DNA of 64,000 bases, taken from assembly GCA_029216955.1 (NCBI GenBank), contig JANAVB010003400.1, positions 14,375,132 to 14,439,131 on the forward strand. Direction: 5' to 3'. The notes beneath the pieces were generated by a model. The model worked only from the letters and a program-made list of their open reading frames with translations. It ran no database searches and was not told where the DNA came from. Shown here piece by piece: positions 46,428 to 62,039 of this stretch (within the stretch, counting starts at the first letter, position 1; each line of letters begins with the position of its first letter). The DNA is from Iris pallida (lineage: Eukaryota; Streptophyta; Magnoliopsida; Asparagales; Iridaceae). Both the position numbers and the translations under genes were made by a program.

Positions 46428-46770
46428 TTGGCCGCATGCAGTTTGGTCGCATGAGTCTTTGGCCGCATGCAGTCTTTGGCTGCATGAGTCTGGCCGCATG
46501 AGTCTAGCCGCATGAGTCTTTGGCCGCATGCAGTCTTTGGCCGCATGAGTCTGGCCGCATGAGTCTTTGGCCGCATGCAGTCTTTGGCCGCATGAGTCTG
46601 GCCGCATGAGTCTTTGGCCACATACAGTTTGGCCGCATGCAGTCTGGCCACATGAGTCTGGCTGCATGTAGTTTGGCCATATGAGTCTTCGGCCTCATGC
46701 GTCCTGTAGACCGCCTTGGTCCTACGGACCGCATGAGTCTTTGACCGCATGAGTTCCTGGCCCCTTAGGT
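46428..46770 (+). repeat. Minisatellite in the Tekay-B 3' LTR
   Basis: Seventeen or so CGCATG-like cores in alternating units of about 14 and 17 bases. The array has a different unit count and order from the 5' LTR array at 10738-11115, so copies have changed since insertion. Frames across it are not genes. Confidence 0.88.
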
Positions 46771-46778
46771 CCTGCGGA

Positions 46779-48934
<2,156 letters not shown>

Positions 48935-50689
48935 TGGATCACATGAGTCCTACAACCGCATGATAAAATCGCGCCATTTGTTTTATCCCGCGCGATTCGT
49001 CGAATTCGAGCGTTTCGTCTTATCTCGCGCATTTCGCTGGATTGCACCACTTGATGCAGGTTAGTATTTAATATATATTGTTGTGTGGAGTGTGCCTCAT
49101 GTCTTGATTGGCTTGTGGGTATCATGCATCACTGGTACTTAACCCTGAGTGTTATAGACTCGACCATACAAAATACTAGTTTGACTTTCATGCCTTGTCA
49201 CGAATTGACATAGATTGTTACCTTGACTAAACGATTGATCATGCGTTCCTAGTTGGAACTAAAAGACTGGCTAGTCGCCTTATTGAATTGAATGAGACAC
49301 GTTCATGTATGAACCATGAACCATTGCGATCGACTAGCCGCTTCCGAACATTGGCATATGGACACGTGCTGACTTCAACTTCTTTCTACAAAAGTAGCAG
49401 GTGTACGTTACAGTCAAGACATGATTATCCCGTGGCTAGGTTTGATTGTTACATTACGCTATGTAAGATCTACAACCTAACCGTACGGGCATCGTTGTAG
49501 AGTTATGCATATCGTACTCTATACAGAAGTACTCATCCAGAATGATCATGAACCACGGCATGAGATTTCAATTAATGTAGGGATTATTAAGTTAAATAAA
49601 ATAACTATTGCACGGAGAGAATGGATTCTCGAGTTCTTATATGACATCCATCTTGGGACAATTAGTGCCCCGACATGCCGTATGGTTCCCACGGATACTG
49701 CAAATCTGCCGCACGAGCAGGGAGTAGTATTTGTTTATATTTTTCTGCATATTGATGACGGGCGTCCTGCTGGCACACGTCTAATTCATGATTGGCGCAA
49801 TTGATTATTGGATAGACTAGCCTTACTCGTACATAGTAAGAACTGAGGAATCCCTTATTGCATATTTCCAGGGCAACTTTGAACTTACAATTAGCAAGCC
49901 GTAGTAGTTGTATTGTCGTTTAAATCGATTTGTTTGTGTACTGTACCTACTCTGTTAACTACTGAGATGATCAGAATGTCAGGACATGACGGGTCAACTT
50001 CTGTCCTTGTTTGGTTGGGAAGTTGGTATGAAGTGTCGTAATGTTGTGTGAATCCCAGTAGCAAACAGAGACTTATTTATCATTTTCTTAACTCTTATCA
50101 CTGGTTCTAATTCTTCATGTCGTGCTCCCTTGTGGTACTTGCTATTTGAGGCCTAACCTCTCTAGTTTTGTATGGCCAGATTTAGAGCCAGCTCCCGAGG
50201 ACTCATTTTACTTCCACTCCCAAGATGGTCAATACTAGAGGGATGATCGCCGGAGGACACGAGTGGGTTCCTTGCTCCCATGCTCGTTTTGCTACTTACT
50301 TTACTTTTACCGCTTGGCAACGACATATTAGTCGGACTGTCTTGCACTTACTTTTACATAATTGTGACTAAGTCAGACTGCAGCTGATAACGATTGTGTA
50401 TACCTTGTTATAACATCTGGCTATGTTTTTTAAAGCCAGATCTCAAGAACATTTTAACTGAGCGTTTGTGACGTCGTACTGCTTATTCTTACATGTTCTC
50501 TACTTACTGCTTTTCATTGAATGATTGGGGCAATAGAGGTTGAGTAAACCTAGTAAAACTTGTATGTAGTATGCTCCCCCTTGTCTTGTAGACAGCATTG
50601 ATCGTATTATACGGTATTCATCTACCCATAATACGTAGCTGGCTGAGTAATTCCCCCGCTTTCTAGTATTCTGGATCTGGGGCGTGACA

Positions 50690-51227
50690 TTATAAAAAAA
50701 TAAGCAATATTTCATATCTTTGTAACAGTTACACAGAGTGTTTCATTCATTCAGCAGCATTAGACATGGGCAATATTATCAATTCAATTCTAGTGTATAA
50801 TTCACAGCAACAGTTCAATGTTCATTTGTTATTTATTTCAACAGTATTCAACATAAGCATTTGTATTATTTTAGCAACTAAAGTATGGGACATTTAGGGA
50901 CATAACATAGCAATACAATACTCCATTTTATTAAGCATGAAGGAGTATGGAAGAAAGGACAATTACACTCACTTTCACAAATGATCTTCTTGTTTCGATC
51001 ACATATAGGATCATCGGGTCCTCCAAAGATTGGTTTGACACAAAACACCATATTCTCCACTAGACATAGTCCCACCAGCTAGCCATGTTATATAACTCAT
51101 TATGTCTAGCCAGTTAAGAAGACTACATCAGTCTTAAATCTCTTGATTTCCAACATAAGTCACGGTCCAACAATCTGATCGCATCTAACAAGCCAACCAA
51201 ATGACTCGCACGGAGCGGGATATTACA
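50690..51227 (-). repeat. Element D 5' LTR, right (5') piece
   Basis: Read on the minus strand the LTR begins TGTAATATCCCGCTCC at 51227, a chromovirus-type start, and runs to the TTATA duplication left by Tekay-B. It continues at 10044. No internal D sequence lies to its right, as expected for a 5' LTR on the minus strand. Confidence 0.55.
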
Positions 51228-52181
51228 AACCGTATATACTGTTAAGAATAAGAATGTCCTTATATCATAGTAGACAGAAGTCAAGACTGTACTACAAATA
51301 GTAAAATAGCATTTGAGTAGCAATGCATTCATAATAAAAAAAAGTAGCTATCCATGTATCATTTGCAAACTACCCAAACCAAGACCAAGCATGCAAGTAC
51401 CAACCAAGAAATAATAGCAAAACAGTAATGTTTTAAAGTATTAAAACCTAGTATCGGAGAGGATATGTCAAAGATCTTATAGCCAACCAATTATTAAAGA
51501 TTTATGTATCGGAATTCACTTTTTTATGTCTTCACTTAAATCATACAAAACTAACCATCATATAGTTACAACATAAATGGTTATATATAAGATTTCAGAT
51601 AATATCACAACATATGTTTCTGTACATATCTCAAATAAATGCACTAAAGCATAGTGATAACAATAAATGGTTACAACATCTTCTAGTGTCTGTAAAACAT
51701 ATATATTTATATGTATATACACACACACCAACAAAAAAGAAGCAAATAGAAAGAAGAGGCTCAGATTCACCTTTGATCCATCTCATATATGGAAATTCAA
51801 TCTAGTTTTCTCCTTCATTCCAATAAAAGGCTGCAGCGAAACAGCCTCACCATCGGAAGAGGAAAGAAGTCAAGGGAAGGGTTTATTGTTTATCTATTAT
51901 CTGAGATACGCCTCTTTATCATCATAGCGCCATTATCACCATTGGCTCTCTCCCACACATACACACATACACCGAATAATTATGGGTCGTAGGTGATAGA
52001 ATAAATCCTATCATGACCTAAGCTGTTGGCTAACACTTAAAGTCCTGTGCACAATGCAGCAAACTGGGTTCAATATATATGGGACTATTAGAGGAAAGAA
52101 TCACGATAAGATTTCCTTCTATCGCCTAGTAACCTAACCAATCACCATACATAGATGGAGAGAAGAAGACATGTGCGTGCG

Positions 52182-52234
<53 letters not shown>

Positions 52235-52923
52235 GAGGCTAAATTCACCTTTAATCCATCAATTTCCACTATGCACTTCTCTCATGTAATAAATGGCTGC
52301 AGAAGAGTTGTCTTACCATTAGAAGAAGTGTATGGAAAGAAGTTGAGATAGGTAATAGGTTTAGGATTTCTTAACCCATTATTCAGAGAGTTTTTTTTTT
52401 CATTTTGAGCAGCGTTAGAACCTATGTTTTATGGACACGACACATACAACATGACAACATTAACACAGAACCCATTTTGGTGTGTCCCAATGTACTTTGA
52501 AGTGCCATTTTAGGGTACAACATGTACTGACTCAAGACAGCCCACTATTATTGTAGTGACCATTCTTCCTAGGATATCCACAAGTCAAGGACATCGATAT
52601 TACACACTGGCATTTTAGCAAACATATAGAAAGCAACAACAAGAACGAAAAGAAATTATGCACCAAAATTGCAAGCAACCAAATATATGGCTCTAGTTGA
52701 GACCATACCCCTCATTATCATTGCCAAAGAGCACCAAGTTTGGAACTCTCCTCTTCATCGATAGTGACGTCCCGAAAAAGGTGTACCTCGAGGCATCATG
52801 TCTTCGTAGCAACCACGGAAGGGCCTTGCGGCATGTGGCGGCGACGAGAGTGTGACGAAGGGGATCGGGGGAGGAGGAGATGGGTCGAAAGCACGGTGAC
52901 GATGGAGAGGGTAAGGGGTTGGG
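51228..52923. other. Unassigned sequence with a diverged tandem duplication
   Basis: No gene can be named. Two segments of about 150 bases, near 51750-51900 and 52230-52380, resemble each other (TTCACCTTTGATCCATC against TTCACCTTTAATCCATC, then AAAGGCTGCAG against AAATGGCTGCAG); each follows a CA-rich tract. The (CA) microsatellite is at 52185-52231. A GC-rich frame on the minus strand at 52693-53034 has no recognisable domain and runs into the neighbouring LTR. Confidence 0.5.
52185..52231. repeat. (CA)n microsatellite
   Basis: About 23 CA units after a short GCGTGCGCACG palindrome. Confidence 0.95.
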
Positions 52924-54985
52924 TGTAATTACCCGCTCCGCCCTAGCGGAACGTCGATTCAAACGGCAAGTGCAACGACTCAAATGAGCCGTCGACCGAA
53001 GAGTTGGCATCGACCTGATGAAGAATCGATGCAAGGCTTATATTAGCCCGTCAAAGATGAATCCAGACTTAGACTTTCAAAGGCGCGCTCGGAGTATCGC
53101 TCGGCCGATGCAAACATCGCTAAGGTGGGTGGCTCCGATGAACCCATCTTTGCTTAGCCTAGACACATAATAATTCAGACACTATCACTAGAATCGCTAG
53201 GCGATAACACCGCGCATGCTAATAAATGACTCAACGCACCTAGCTAAGGGAATAATCCCATCTTGTATGCTTGTTTAGAACATGGAAAAGAACTCAAAAA
53301 ATATAGGGACTCGTACCGCACTCCACGCTCGTACTAAGAGACAAGCTTACATTCAAGTTCCCTATGCGTTCAACAATGAAATAATGAATGGTTTACAACA
53401 ATAAAACGGGAAGACTATCGACATAGTCGTTCCGAGTAGAGTATAGTAACATTGAAAGACTTCGAGACCGATGGGTCGCCAAGACGACTCCCGTACTGGG
53501 AGTTGCATAATGTGTGAATGAATGAATCAACGAATGAATGAATGAATGAATGAATGAATGAATGAGTGAATGAATCAATAAACGAACGAACAAGTGAAAG
53601 AAAGAAAGAAAAGAATGAATGAATGAAAGATAAGAAAGAAAAGAATGGTTAGCGACAGGTATGACGGGGACATGCAACGGGGCTCGCTACCTGCGCTGCA
53701 CGAACGCCAACCTGGTCGATAACGTACTATGGCTCAGAGACAGCCTATGGCTCAAAGACAGCCATTAAGTTAAAATGATAAGACAATACGAAATGGTCGT
53801 GGACGGACTCGTGCACGAGTGAAACGATTCCAAGGGCAACGATCGGAGACATCGTGGCCGGCCTAGGCGAAATCATGGCCTACGGGCGGACAGGTGTGCA
53901 GGCTTGGGCACATAACCAAACGTAAGGTAAGTACTTCAATAGTCTATCAAGGTGTACCAGCCATCACGCTTGATAGATGAGAATACCATAAGTAAATGTC
54001 CAAATGGCTCACATAGCCAGCGACCGGTGTATATTGATTAAGTGGGCTCTGCTGGTGACAATCCACATGCAAGTCCTTGTATTGAAACAAAGTAGTCTAA
54101 GTTAACTGAACAAGGCACCTTCTGAACAGGCTTGAATATAACACACCAAAATGATCGATAGTACTTCGTGCAAATGAGTTAGAAAACACGCCTACAACGC
54201 GCTAGGACCTGAGGCAGGGACACGCCCTTGACATTGAATGTTTACGTGAATTACGTTAAGTTGATATATACGAATTATTGTCTAACTTGGTTTACTTTGG
54301 ACAAGGAAGGCCGGACGATAAGTATGGATAAGTTGTGCATGTATTTCCATACAAATACTTGAATTCGGTAACACGAGATAGGTTATGAAATATGCCATAA
54401 AACTGATCCTAAGGCAAGATTAGAAAGACAATGAATGATAGACGGTGCACAAAAGTAAATAGAACGTGTTTGGTAATGATAGCATTGTGGGCGAGCTAGT
54501 CTCCCTACCAGTGCATAACAATGTACTGATAACCCCATAGATTGCTTGCAGGAAGAAGGAGACGTCGTCGGGTGCGGAGCTTTCCTCGAACGTGCTAAGG
54601 CGCGGAGCTATCTCTGGAGCCTTGGAGCATTACAAGGAGCTGGAGCACCATATACAGGACATAATGTATCGAAATATCGCCATGAATCATTCCATCTTGT
54701 AAGCCACTTGGCATGCCTTTTATGTTTCAGAGAGAGAGAGAGCTTGTGAGACTTGTAAACTCGGCCTAGTGCCGCTTGTAAACTTCTTGAATATCAATAA
54801 AGAGTTTGAATTCGCTTTAACTTGTGTTCATTTACTTTCCGCTGCAAATGGGGACACTCTGTGCGACTCTGTGGACTAGCTCGAATCAGCCGTTTTCGGA
54901 CTTAGCCTTGCACAGGCGTAACCTAGGCCCGTGTGGCATCACGCCTTAGCGAGGACGATCGCTCCTACGGGAGCGGGGCGTGACA
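52924..54985 (+). repeat. LARD-2 5' LTR
   Basis: Ends GGGAGCGGGGCGTGACA, followed by GAT and the primer-binding site. It contains a GAAT/GAAAG-rich microsatellite at 53514-53645. The last 50 bases, from CATCACGCCTTAGCGAGG, are nearly identical to the LARD-1 LTR end. Confidence 0.9.
53514..53645. repeat. GAAT/GAAAG microsatellite in the LARD-2 LTR
   Basis: About eight to ten GAAT units followed by GAAAG-type units. The 3' LTR copy (58598-58720) has fewer and interrupted units. The minus-strand frame of repeated Phe-Ile-His-Ser residues is a by-product. Confidence 0.9.
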
Positions 54986-54988
54986 GAT

Positions 54989-55000
54989 TGGTACCAGAGC
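54989..55000 (+). other. LARD-2 primer-binding site
   Basis: TGGTACCAGAGC differs by one base from the iMet site TGGTATCAGAGC of LARD-1 and lies three bases after the LTR. Confidence 0.85.
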
Positions 55001-58000
55001 ACGGCTTTACGTCCTTGGACTTCATTTTGATTCTCTCAGTTTTGAAAGCTTATTTTGAAACAAAAGAAGTGTACACTCTCTCTCTCTCGTTGTGCGTTGG
55101 GATGTTCCATACAATAAGTCTAATATTTTCAAAAGCTCGTACGAGTACTCAGTTGAACGGGATCGATAGGCAAAGGCCTTTGTGCCAAACCACGACGGAC
55201 TTGAGTTGAGAGAAAACTAATGCTAAGAGTTAGCAAACGCAGTGTATGCTTGAATAACCTTACATTGACAATAGCGAACGAGTACGCGAGATCGAAGTAT
55301 AGTTCGAACGGGATGATTATGCATGCAGCCTTTTGGCTAAGTTGTGCCGAGTATCGTGCACCTAGACCTTCTGGTGCGAACGAGTTTGCGAGCGAGACCG
55401 ACTATCGCTCGGACGAGAATAAGTGAGGCTTAGAATGTATGTCGATAGAGATGCTACTTGACCAATGCTAAGACGAACACGGGAATTGGTTCTTAGACTT
55501 TGAGGAACGGGCGAACGCGCGATTAAACATATCGATTGGGAATCGAATGATCTTTTGAGGATTTGTAGAATGACTTGACCCCGAATGGTGTATGTGATAG
55601 GTTCGGAGAAGAATAAGAGTGAGTGTCGATGACTAGGCGAGTGGCTCGAACCCTGAGTGGTGTATGGACGTTTTAGAAATTGTTCGAGCAAGACTAAAGG
55701 AGTTACGGATAGAACGAGTATGTCGGCAAGCGATGATATCACACAAAGCCTTAGAACGAGTAACGCTTAGTTGGTTGCGACTTTGAGAGTCTCAAACGAG
55801 ATATTGTTCGGACGAATGTGAATGTGTAGTGCAAGTACAAAACAAGTTGAATAGAGAGTCGGAACGATGAAACGAGTGGAGGTCTTGGTCGAGGAAACGT
55901 AGTGGATCATGTATGCGATTTTGAATTTAGTCGAATGGATTGAAACTTGAGTTAAGGTGAAATACCCACGGACGAGATCGAAGATAGCACGATCGGAAGA
56001 TAGCGTGCATGGAAAATGTTGGTTTGAAGATACGAGAATGACTAAGGATTGGAATAGATGTTGCTCAATGACGAGTTGGCACGAGACGATGTGAATTGAG
56101 GAATTAAGTTGCACGACTCAGAATTCGTTGCAAAAGAAAGATCGTCAGGTTATATACATCATCGATGGTATTGAGGCGTATCAAAGATCGATGTACAATA
56201 ATTCGGGGGTACTCTAATTCGATGAATGACGATCGTATTAGAAATTATTGTTTTGAAGGATGCTACGTTGGGGATTTTATAGAAATGAATGTTGGATGAA
56301 GAAGGAGAGGGACTTGATTGTTCGGTGATAACCACAACGACAACGATCTTGTCTTGCGCGAGCGCAACTCCAGCCTTGCACATGCGTCACGTCGGATTTG
56401 GGACGATCGTTCCGCGTGAGCGTTGGCATGGTGATTCATGCCCAGCAGGAATGATCGAACTCGAAATACCTTAACATGGCAATTTTGATTGCGACGACTT
56501 GTGGTTTGAAGCGAAGGCGAATTTGAGGATTGAGGACTTATGATTGACGACGAAGTAAAGTTGAGGATTGAGTAGGCCCAATCCGCGTATCAAAAATGAG
56601 TAAGTCTAGACGCAACGCAAGAGTTACGTCCCGATGAGAACGATTATTCCGCGGGAATGTTGACATGGTGATTCATGTTCGCCGTGGATAATCAGACTTA
56701 CATGAGATCAGGGCGCGACATATTGCAAGTCTAGACGACCTTGTGACCGACTACGTAAATTGGATGGGATGGATAGGTAGATTGTATCAAACATACTTGA
56801 AGAGATAGGCTACGATAATTGCTAGTGTGGACATACGATATTAACATGTTGAGGATTCGGTTGAGGACAACCTATCGTAGGATGACTTTCCTAAATGAGC
56901 TCAGATTTGGAGCGGAGAATGTCTCGATGTGAATAGGGAGAACGCTGCTCGATGTTTAGAAATTTGAGTGAAACGAGCTTGGGTAGAAAACCCTGTACGA
57001 GCGAACAAAATGGTTTGACCATAGGATTGGGGCGAGTGTCGTACAATGACTTTGCACAATGAACCGAGAACTTGACTTGTACCTATTACCTTATGAGCTG
57101 ACCTAGCGGATAGGCGGACGACCCTATGCCGAGTGATTGAACCAGTGCCATTGACATTACAGTATTGTCTGGACGGACGATAGACTTTAGGCAACATGAC
57201 TTAGAATAGGACGGGGAACTGGGAGTGTGCACGAACGACAACGAGATTGGCCCCGAACGAAGTGAATGATAGGAATAGATGATGCGCAAGTAAAGTTGGA
57301 ATAACGAATTGAATCATTGATAGGAAGATATACTCGATGATAGTGCAATACTTGGTCTCGAATTGGACGGGAAGTACTTAGACTTGGTCGACTCCGCTAA
57401 GAAGAAATCGTATTGATTTCGTAGACAAGAACGCTTGAGAAACGAATCGGATCATCTCGAGGACCGAGATAAACGATAGTGAGACGTACATGAGTTCGAT
57501 TTTAATCGAAGTTAGTAAAACGATCGACAAATCAAAACTAAGCTTGGTTGAAATGTACGTATTCGGGGGACGCCTTGAATATGTGCACGATCTAAACTCA
57601 GTGATATGATGAACTCGAATGCAGCTGAAAGTGGATGTTGTGATGCGCATAAAACGAAAGTGAGTTAGCCTCAGCCTATGACTCTCGTAATTGATGAATT
57701 ACAACGCACCTCGTGTGACCATTACAGTCCCATGACACGAAGAAATAGCAACCAAGTTGAAAAAACACGACAATTGAATAAGTACCGTCAACTCTAAAAT
57801 GAATGAAAAGTCATTCAGTAAAAATTAAAGAAACGTATGCGACACGGAACTTAGAAAGGTATCGAGTATAGTTCGATGCCATCGAGCGATAAAGTCATTC
57901 GATAGGTATTGTCTAAGATACGTACACGACATGAGTTAGGGAACGGTAGGATGACCTGCACTCAGGAAGTCTCGAGGACGAGACTTGTTTTGAGTGGTGT

Positions 58001-58004
58001 ATTA
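55001..58004 (+). other. LARD-2 internal non-coding region
   Basis: Three kilobases with no retroviral domain in any frame. Blocks at 56142-56233 and 56335-56440 match LARD-1. It ends CTCGAGGACGAGACTTG and TGAGTGGTGTATTA, the equivalent of the LARD-1 and Tekay pre-LTR sequence. Confidence 0.8.
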
Positions 58005-59866
58005 TGTAATGACCTGCTCTGCCCTAGCGAAATGCCGATTCAAACGACAAGTACAACGACTCAAACGAGCCGTCGACCCGAAGAGTTGGCATCGACCTGA
58101 TGAAGAATTAATGCAAGGCTTACATTGGCCCGTCAAAGATGAATCCAGACTTAGACTTTCAAAGGCGCGCTCGGAGTATCGCTCGACCGATGCGAACATC
58201 GCTAAGGTGGGTGGCTCCGATGAATCCGTCTTTGCTTAGCCTAGACACATAATAATTCGGACACTATCACTAGAATCGCTAGGCGATAACACCGCGCATG
58301 CTAATAAATGACTCAACGCACCTAGCTAAGGGAATAATCCCATCTTGTATGCTTGTTTAGAACATGGAAATGAACTCAAAAAAATATAGGGACTCGTGCC
58401 GCACTCCACGCTCGTGTTAAGGCGCAAGCTTATATTCAAGTTCCCTTTGAGTTCAACAATGAAACAATGAATGGTTTACAACAATGAAACGGAAAGACTA
58501 TCGACTTAGTCGTTCCGAGTAGAGTATAGTAACATTGAAAGACTTCGGGACCGATGGGTCGCCAAGGCGACTCCCGCACTGGGAGTTGCATAATGTGTGA
58601 ATGAATGAATCAACGAATGAATGAATGAATGAATGCATGCATGAATGAATCAATAAACGAACGAACAAGTGAAAGAAAGAAAGAAAAGAAAGAATGAATG
58701 AAAGATAAGAAAAAAAAGAATCGTTTGCGATAGATATGACGGGGACGTGCAACGGGGCTCGCTATCCGTACTGCACGAACGCCAACCTGGTCAATAACGC
58801 ATTATGGCTCAGAGACAGCCTATGGCTCAAAGACAGCTATTAAGTTAAAATGATAAGACAATACGAAATGGTCGTGGATGGACTCGTGCACGAGTGAAAC
58901 GATTCCAAGGGCAATGATCGGAGACATCGTGGCCGGCCTAGGAGGAATCATGGCCTACGGACGAACAGGTGTGCAGGCTTGGGCACAAAACCAAACGTAA
59001 GGCAGGTACTTTAATAGTCTATCAAGGTATACCAGCCATCACGCTTGATAGATGAGAATACCATAAGTAAATGTCTAAATGGCTCACGTAGCCAGCGACC
59101 GGTGCATATAGATTAAGTGGGCTTTGCTGGTGGCAATCCACGTGCAAGTCCTTACATTGAAACAAAGTAGTCTAAGTTAACTGAACAAGGCACCTTCTGA
59201 ACAGGCTTGAATATAACACACCAAAATAATCGAGAGTACTTCGTGCAAATGAGTTAGAAAACACGCCTACGACGTGCTAGGACCTGAGGCAGGGACACGC
59301 CCTTGACATTGAATGTTTACGTGAATTATGTTAAGTTGATATATACGAATTGTTGTCTAACTTGTTTACTTTGGACAGGGAAAGCCGGACGATAAGTATG
59401 GGTAAGTCGTGCATGTATTTCCATACAAATACTTGAATTTGGCAACACGAGATAGGTTATGAAATATGCCATGAAACTGATCCTAAGGCAAGATTAGAAA
59501 GATAATGAATGATAGACGGTGCACAAAAGTAAATAGAATGTGTTTGGTAATGATAGCATTGTGGGCGAGCTAGCCTCCCCACCAGTGCATAACAATGTAC
59601 TGATAACCCTACAGATTGCTTGCAGGAAGCAGAAGACGTCGTCGGGTGCGGAGCTTTCCTCGAACGTGCTAAGGCGCGAAGCTATCTCTGAAGCCTTGAA
59701 GCATTGCAAGGAGCTGGATCACTATATACATGACATAATGTATCGGAACATTGCCATGAATCATTCCATCTAGTAAGCCACTTGGCACGCCTTTTATGTT
59801 TCAGAGAGAGAGAGCTTGAGAGACTTGTAAACTCGGCCTAGCATCGCTTGTAAACTTCTTGAATAT
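58005..59866 (+). repeat. LARD-2 3' LTR, truncated
   Basis: Begins TGTAATGACCTGCTC and follows the 5' LTR closely up to CTTCTTGAATAT, where the copia element starts. About 200 bases of LTR end are missing from the window. Confidence 0.88.
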
Positions 59867-59983
59867 TATAGGAAATAATAATGCCTTGTTCTTATTGATG
59901 GGGGCTGGTTACAATATATATAGTGTCTACATGATTGGGATAATGGGCCAGATTTGTATTAGTTACAAATATAATCTCTAACC
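59867..59983 (-). repeat. Short copia 3' LTR
   Basis: About 115 bases from near TTAGAGATTATATTTG to TTATTTCCTATA on the minus strand. The expected TG and CA ends are each altered. Directly upstream is the polypurine tract GAGGGAGGGGGG (minus strand, about 59981-59992). Confidence 0.6.
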
Positions 59984-59991
59984 CCCCTCCC

Positions 59992-61737
59992 TCAAGTTGG
60001 AGCATGCAAGTCACAAATGTCCAACTTGGGAAGTAAAGAATCAAACACATGCTTTCCAAGGGGCTTGGTGAAGATGTCAGCCAGTTGAGAAGAAGTAGGA
60101 ACATGCGAGGCTATTACTGTGCCATCTCTAATAGCATCGCAAACAAAATGCAAATCCACCTCAATATGCTTACTGCGCTCATGAAATATCGGGTTCTGAG
60201 CCAGGTGCAGGGCTGACTGACTATCATAATACACTGACATAGCAGACTCCTGGCGAACGCCCAAACACACCAATAACTCCTTCAGCCATTTCAACTCACA
60301 AATAAGCGCAACAAGAGATCGGTATTCAGCCTCAGCGAAAGATCGAAAAACAGTCGGTTGCTTCTTGGTCTTCCAAGAAATAGGAGATCCCCCCAGAAAC
60401 ACCAACCAGCCTGTAATAGAGCGGCGAGTCAAGGGACAACTGGCCCAGTCGGAATCACACCAACCAGAAAGACGGAGATCATAATCAGCTTTTAAAAGAA
60501 TACCCTGTCCCGGTGCATATTTGAGATATCTGACAACTCTCAAAGCAGCATGCCAATGATCTTGTCTAGGCTCCTGTACGAATTGAGACAAGATATGCAC
60601 AGCATAGGCTAAGTCAGGGCGAGTAAATGATAGATAAATCGACCTCCCAACTAGCCTCAGATAAGTCTCTGTATCCGCCATCTTTGGACTAGTCGATTCT
60701 GCCAGCTTGTGATTGGGCTCCATGGGAAAGCCAGCAGGTCGAGACCCCATCAAGTCGCATTCTGAAATGATGTCCAAAGCATACTTCCTTTGACACAAGA
60801 AAATTCCTTCTGCACTCCGATCCACCTCTATGCCAAAAAAGTACTTCAACACACCAAGGTCCTTCATGTGAAAGCAAGAACTAAGGTACTTTTTGAAAGC
60901 ATCTAAAGCACCTGAGTCATTACCAGACACAATCATATCATCCACATAGATCAAAACATGCAACTCTACCTTCCCTTTAAAAAGAGAGAAAAGGGAATAA
61001 TCGGAATAAGATTGAATAAATCCATAGGATATCAGAGAAGCGGCAAGATTAGCAAACCAACAACGTGGTGCCTATTTCAATCCATATAGAGACTTACGCA
61101 GGCGACACACTTTGTTGGGTTCACTATGCGAAAAACCTGGCGGCAACTTCATATACACTTCTTCTGTCAGATCTCCATGAAGAAAAGCATTATGCACATC
61201 CATCTGGTGCAAAGTCCAGCCTCTTACAGCTGCAACAGCTAAGAACGCCCTAACTGTAGGCATCTTAGCTACCGGGGCAAATGTCTCTGAATAGTCGATC
61301 CCCTCAACCTGATGATTACCGAATACAACCAGCTGTGCCTTTAAGCGTTCAACACTGCCGTCGGAGTTGTACTTTATTTTGTACACCCATCTACTTCCCA
61401 ATGCTTTCTTTCCAGGAGGCAAATCGACAAGACTCCATGTCCCATTATCTTCCAGAGCCTATATTTCAGTTTGTATAGCCGTACGCCAGCCTGAATCTCG
61501 CGAGGCCTGGCGATATGAAGTAGGCTCAACGCCTGCAGTGATAGCTGCAAAAAAATCTCTGTGTCCAGCAGTAAATATGTCATAACTTAGAAATTGTGTA
61601 GAGGATACGAAGTACCTGAGGAAGTGACGGGAACAGATGAACTGTGGTGAAGGGGAACTTTTACTTCGAACAGCATTCGTCATAAAATCCTGTAATCGTA
61701 CCGGCTGTGATTTCTTTCTCATTCCTCTTCCCAACAT
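59992..61737 (-). pseudogene. Copia RT-RNase H polyprotein end
   Basis: One frame with two TAG codons (61459-61461 and 61069-61071), each where CAG is expected (EI-stop-ALEDN and YGLK-stop-APRCW). The N-terminal part is the integrase-RT linker (RLQDFMTNAV). RT carries the copia signature YVDDM near 60930 and the [13 protein letters not shown] block near 61190. RNase H at about 60480-60030 has the CDSDWASCPLTRRS and SKHIEVDLHF motifs, ending IFTKPLGKHVF before the stop at 59992. Integrase is missing. Confidence 0.93.
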
Positions 61738-61740
61738 ACT

Positions 61741-62039
61741 ACAACAGAAATACCTTTTAATGACGCTCGATAAGACGTATTGATGACGCCTGATACCTAA
61801 GCGTTATCAAAGTTCGAAAATACCTTTTTTCTATGACGGTTTGGGCTAATTTTGGGCTTTTTATAACGTTTATAAAACAAAGCGTTATTAATATTTTAGA
61901 GCGGTGGCAAACTTGTAATATTTTGCAAATGTATTAATATGTTTGAAATACCATCGCCTCTCTCCTTAACAGACTTCAACTCTCTTTCTTCCTTTCTCCA
62001 TTCAAAAAAAAATTAGGGTTAAGGTTTTGAGAAGAGAAG
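61741..62039 (+). other. CACTA-like terminus and spacer before the NPH3 fragment
   Basis: TACTACAACAGAAATACC at about 61739 resembles the CACTACAA-type terminal repeat of plant En/Spm (CACTA) transposons, with GACGC-type motifs following at short spacing and AAGCGTTAT/AACGTTTAT motifs in both directions. No second terminus is seen. The last 60 bases, with AAATTAGGGTTAAGG, look like a plant leader sequence. Confidence 0.4.

Larger units (their letters stand above)
52924..59866 (+). mobile_element. LARD-2: second non-coding LTR retrotransposon, 3' truncated
   Basis: The 5' LTR is 52924-54985 (2,062 bp; TGTAATTACCC...GGGGCGTGACA), the centre 54986-58004 and the 3' LTR 58005-59866, which stops at the position equivalent to 54792 of the 5' LTR where a copia element begins. 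The left flank TTGGG is the probable duplication, but its partner is lost. There is no gag or pol. It shares internal blocks, primer site and LTR end with LARD-1 and is a related but distinct family. Confidence 0.88.
59867..61740 (-). mobile_element. Copia element fragment (3' half)
   Basis: A minus-strand Ty1/copia remnant with RT, RNase H, polypurine tract and a short 3' LTR. Gag, protease and integrase are absent; the sequence ends just upstream of RT at about 61740, where a CACTA-like sequence starts. It sits in the LARD-2 3' LTR and is therefore younger than LARD-2. Confidence 0.88.

Noticed and set aside
50878..51075. Cys-rich minus-strand frame followed by a possible GTGAGT donor
   Set aside because: It lies within the proposed element D LTR, has no family I can name and no supporting acceptor.
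53393..53677. Minus-strand frame with repeated FIHS peptides
   Set aside because: Translation of the GAAT microsatellite in the LARD-2 LTR.
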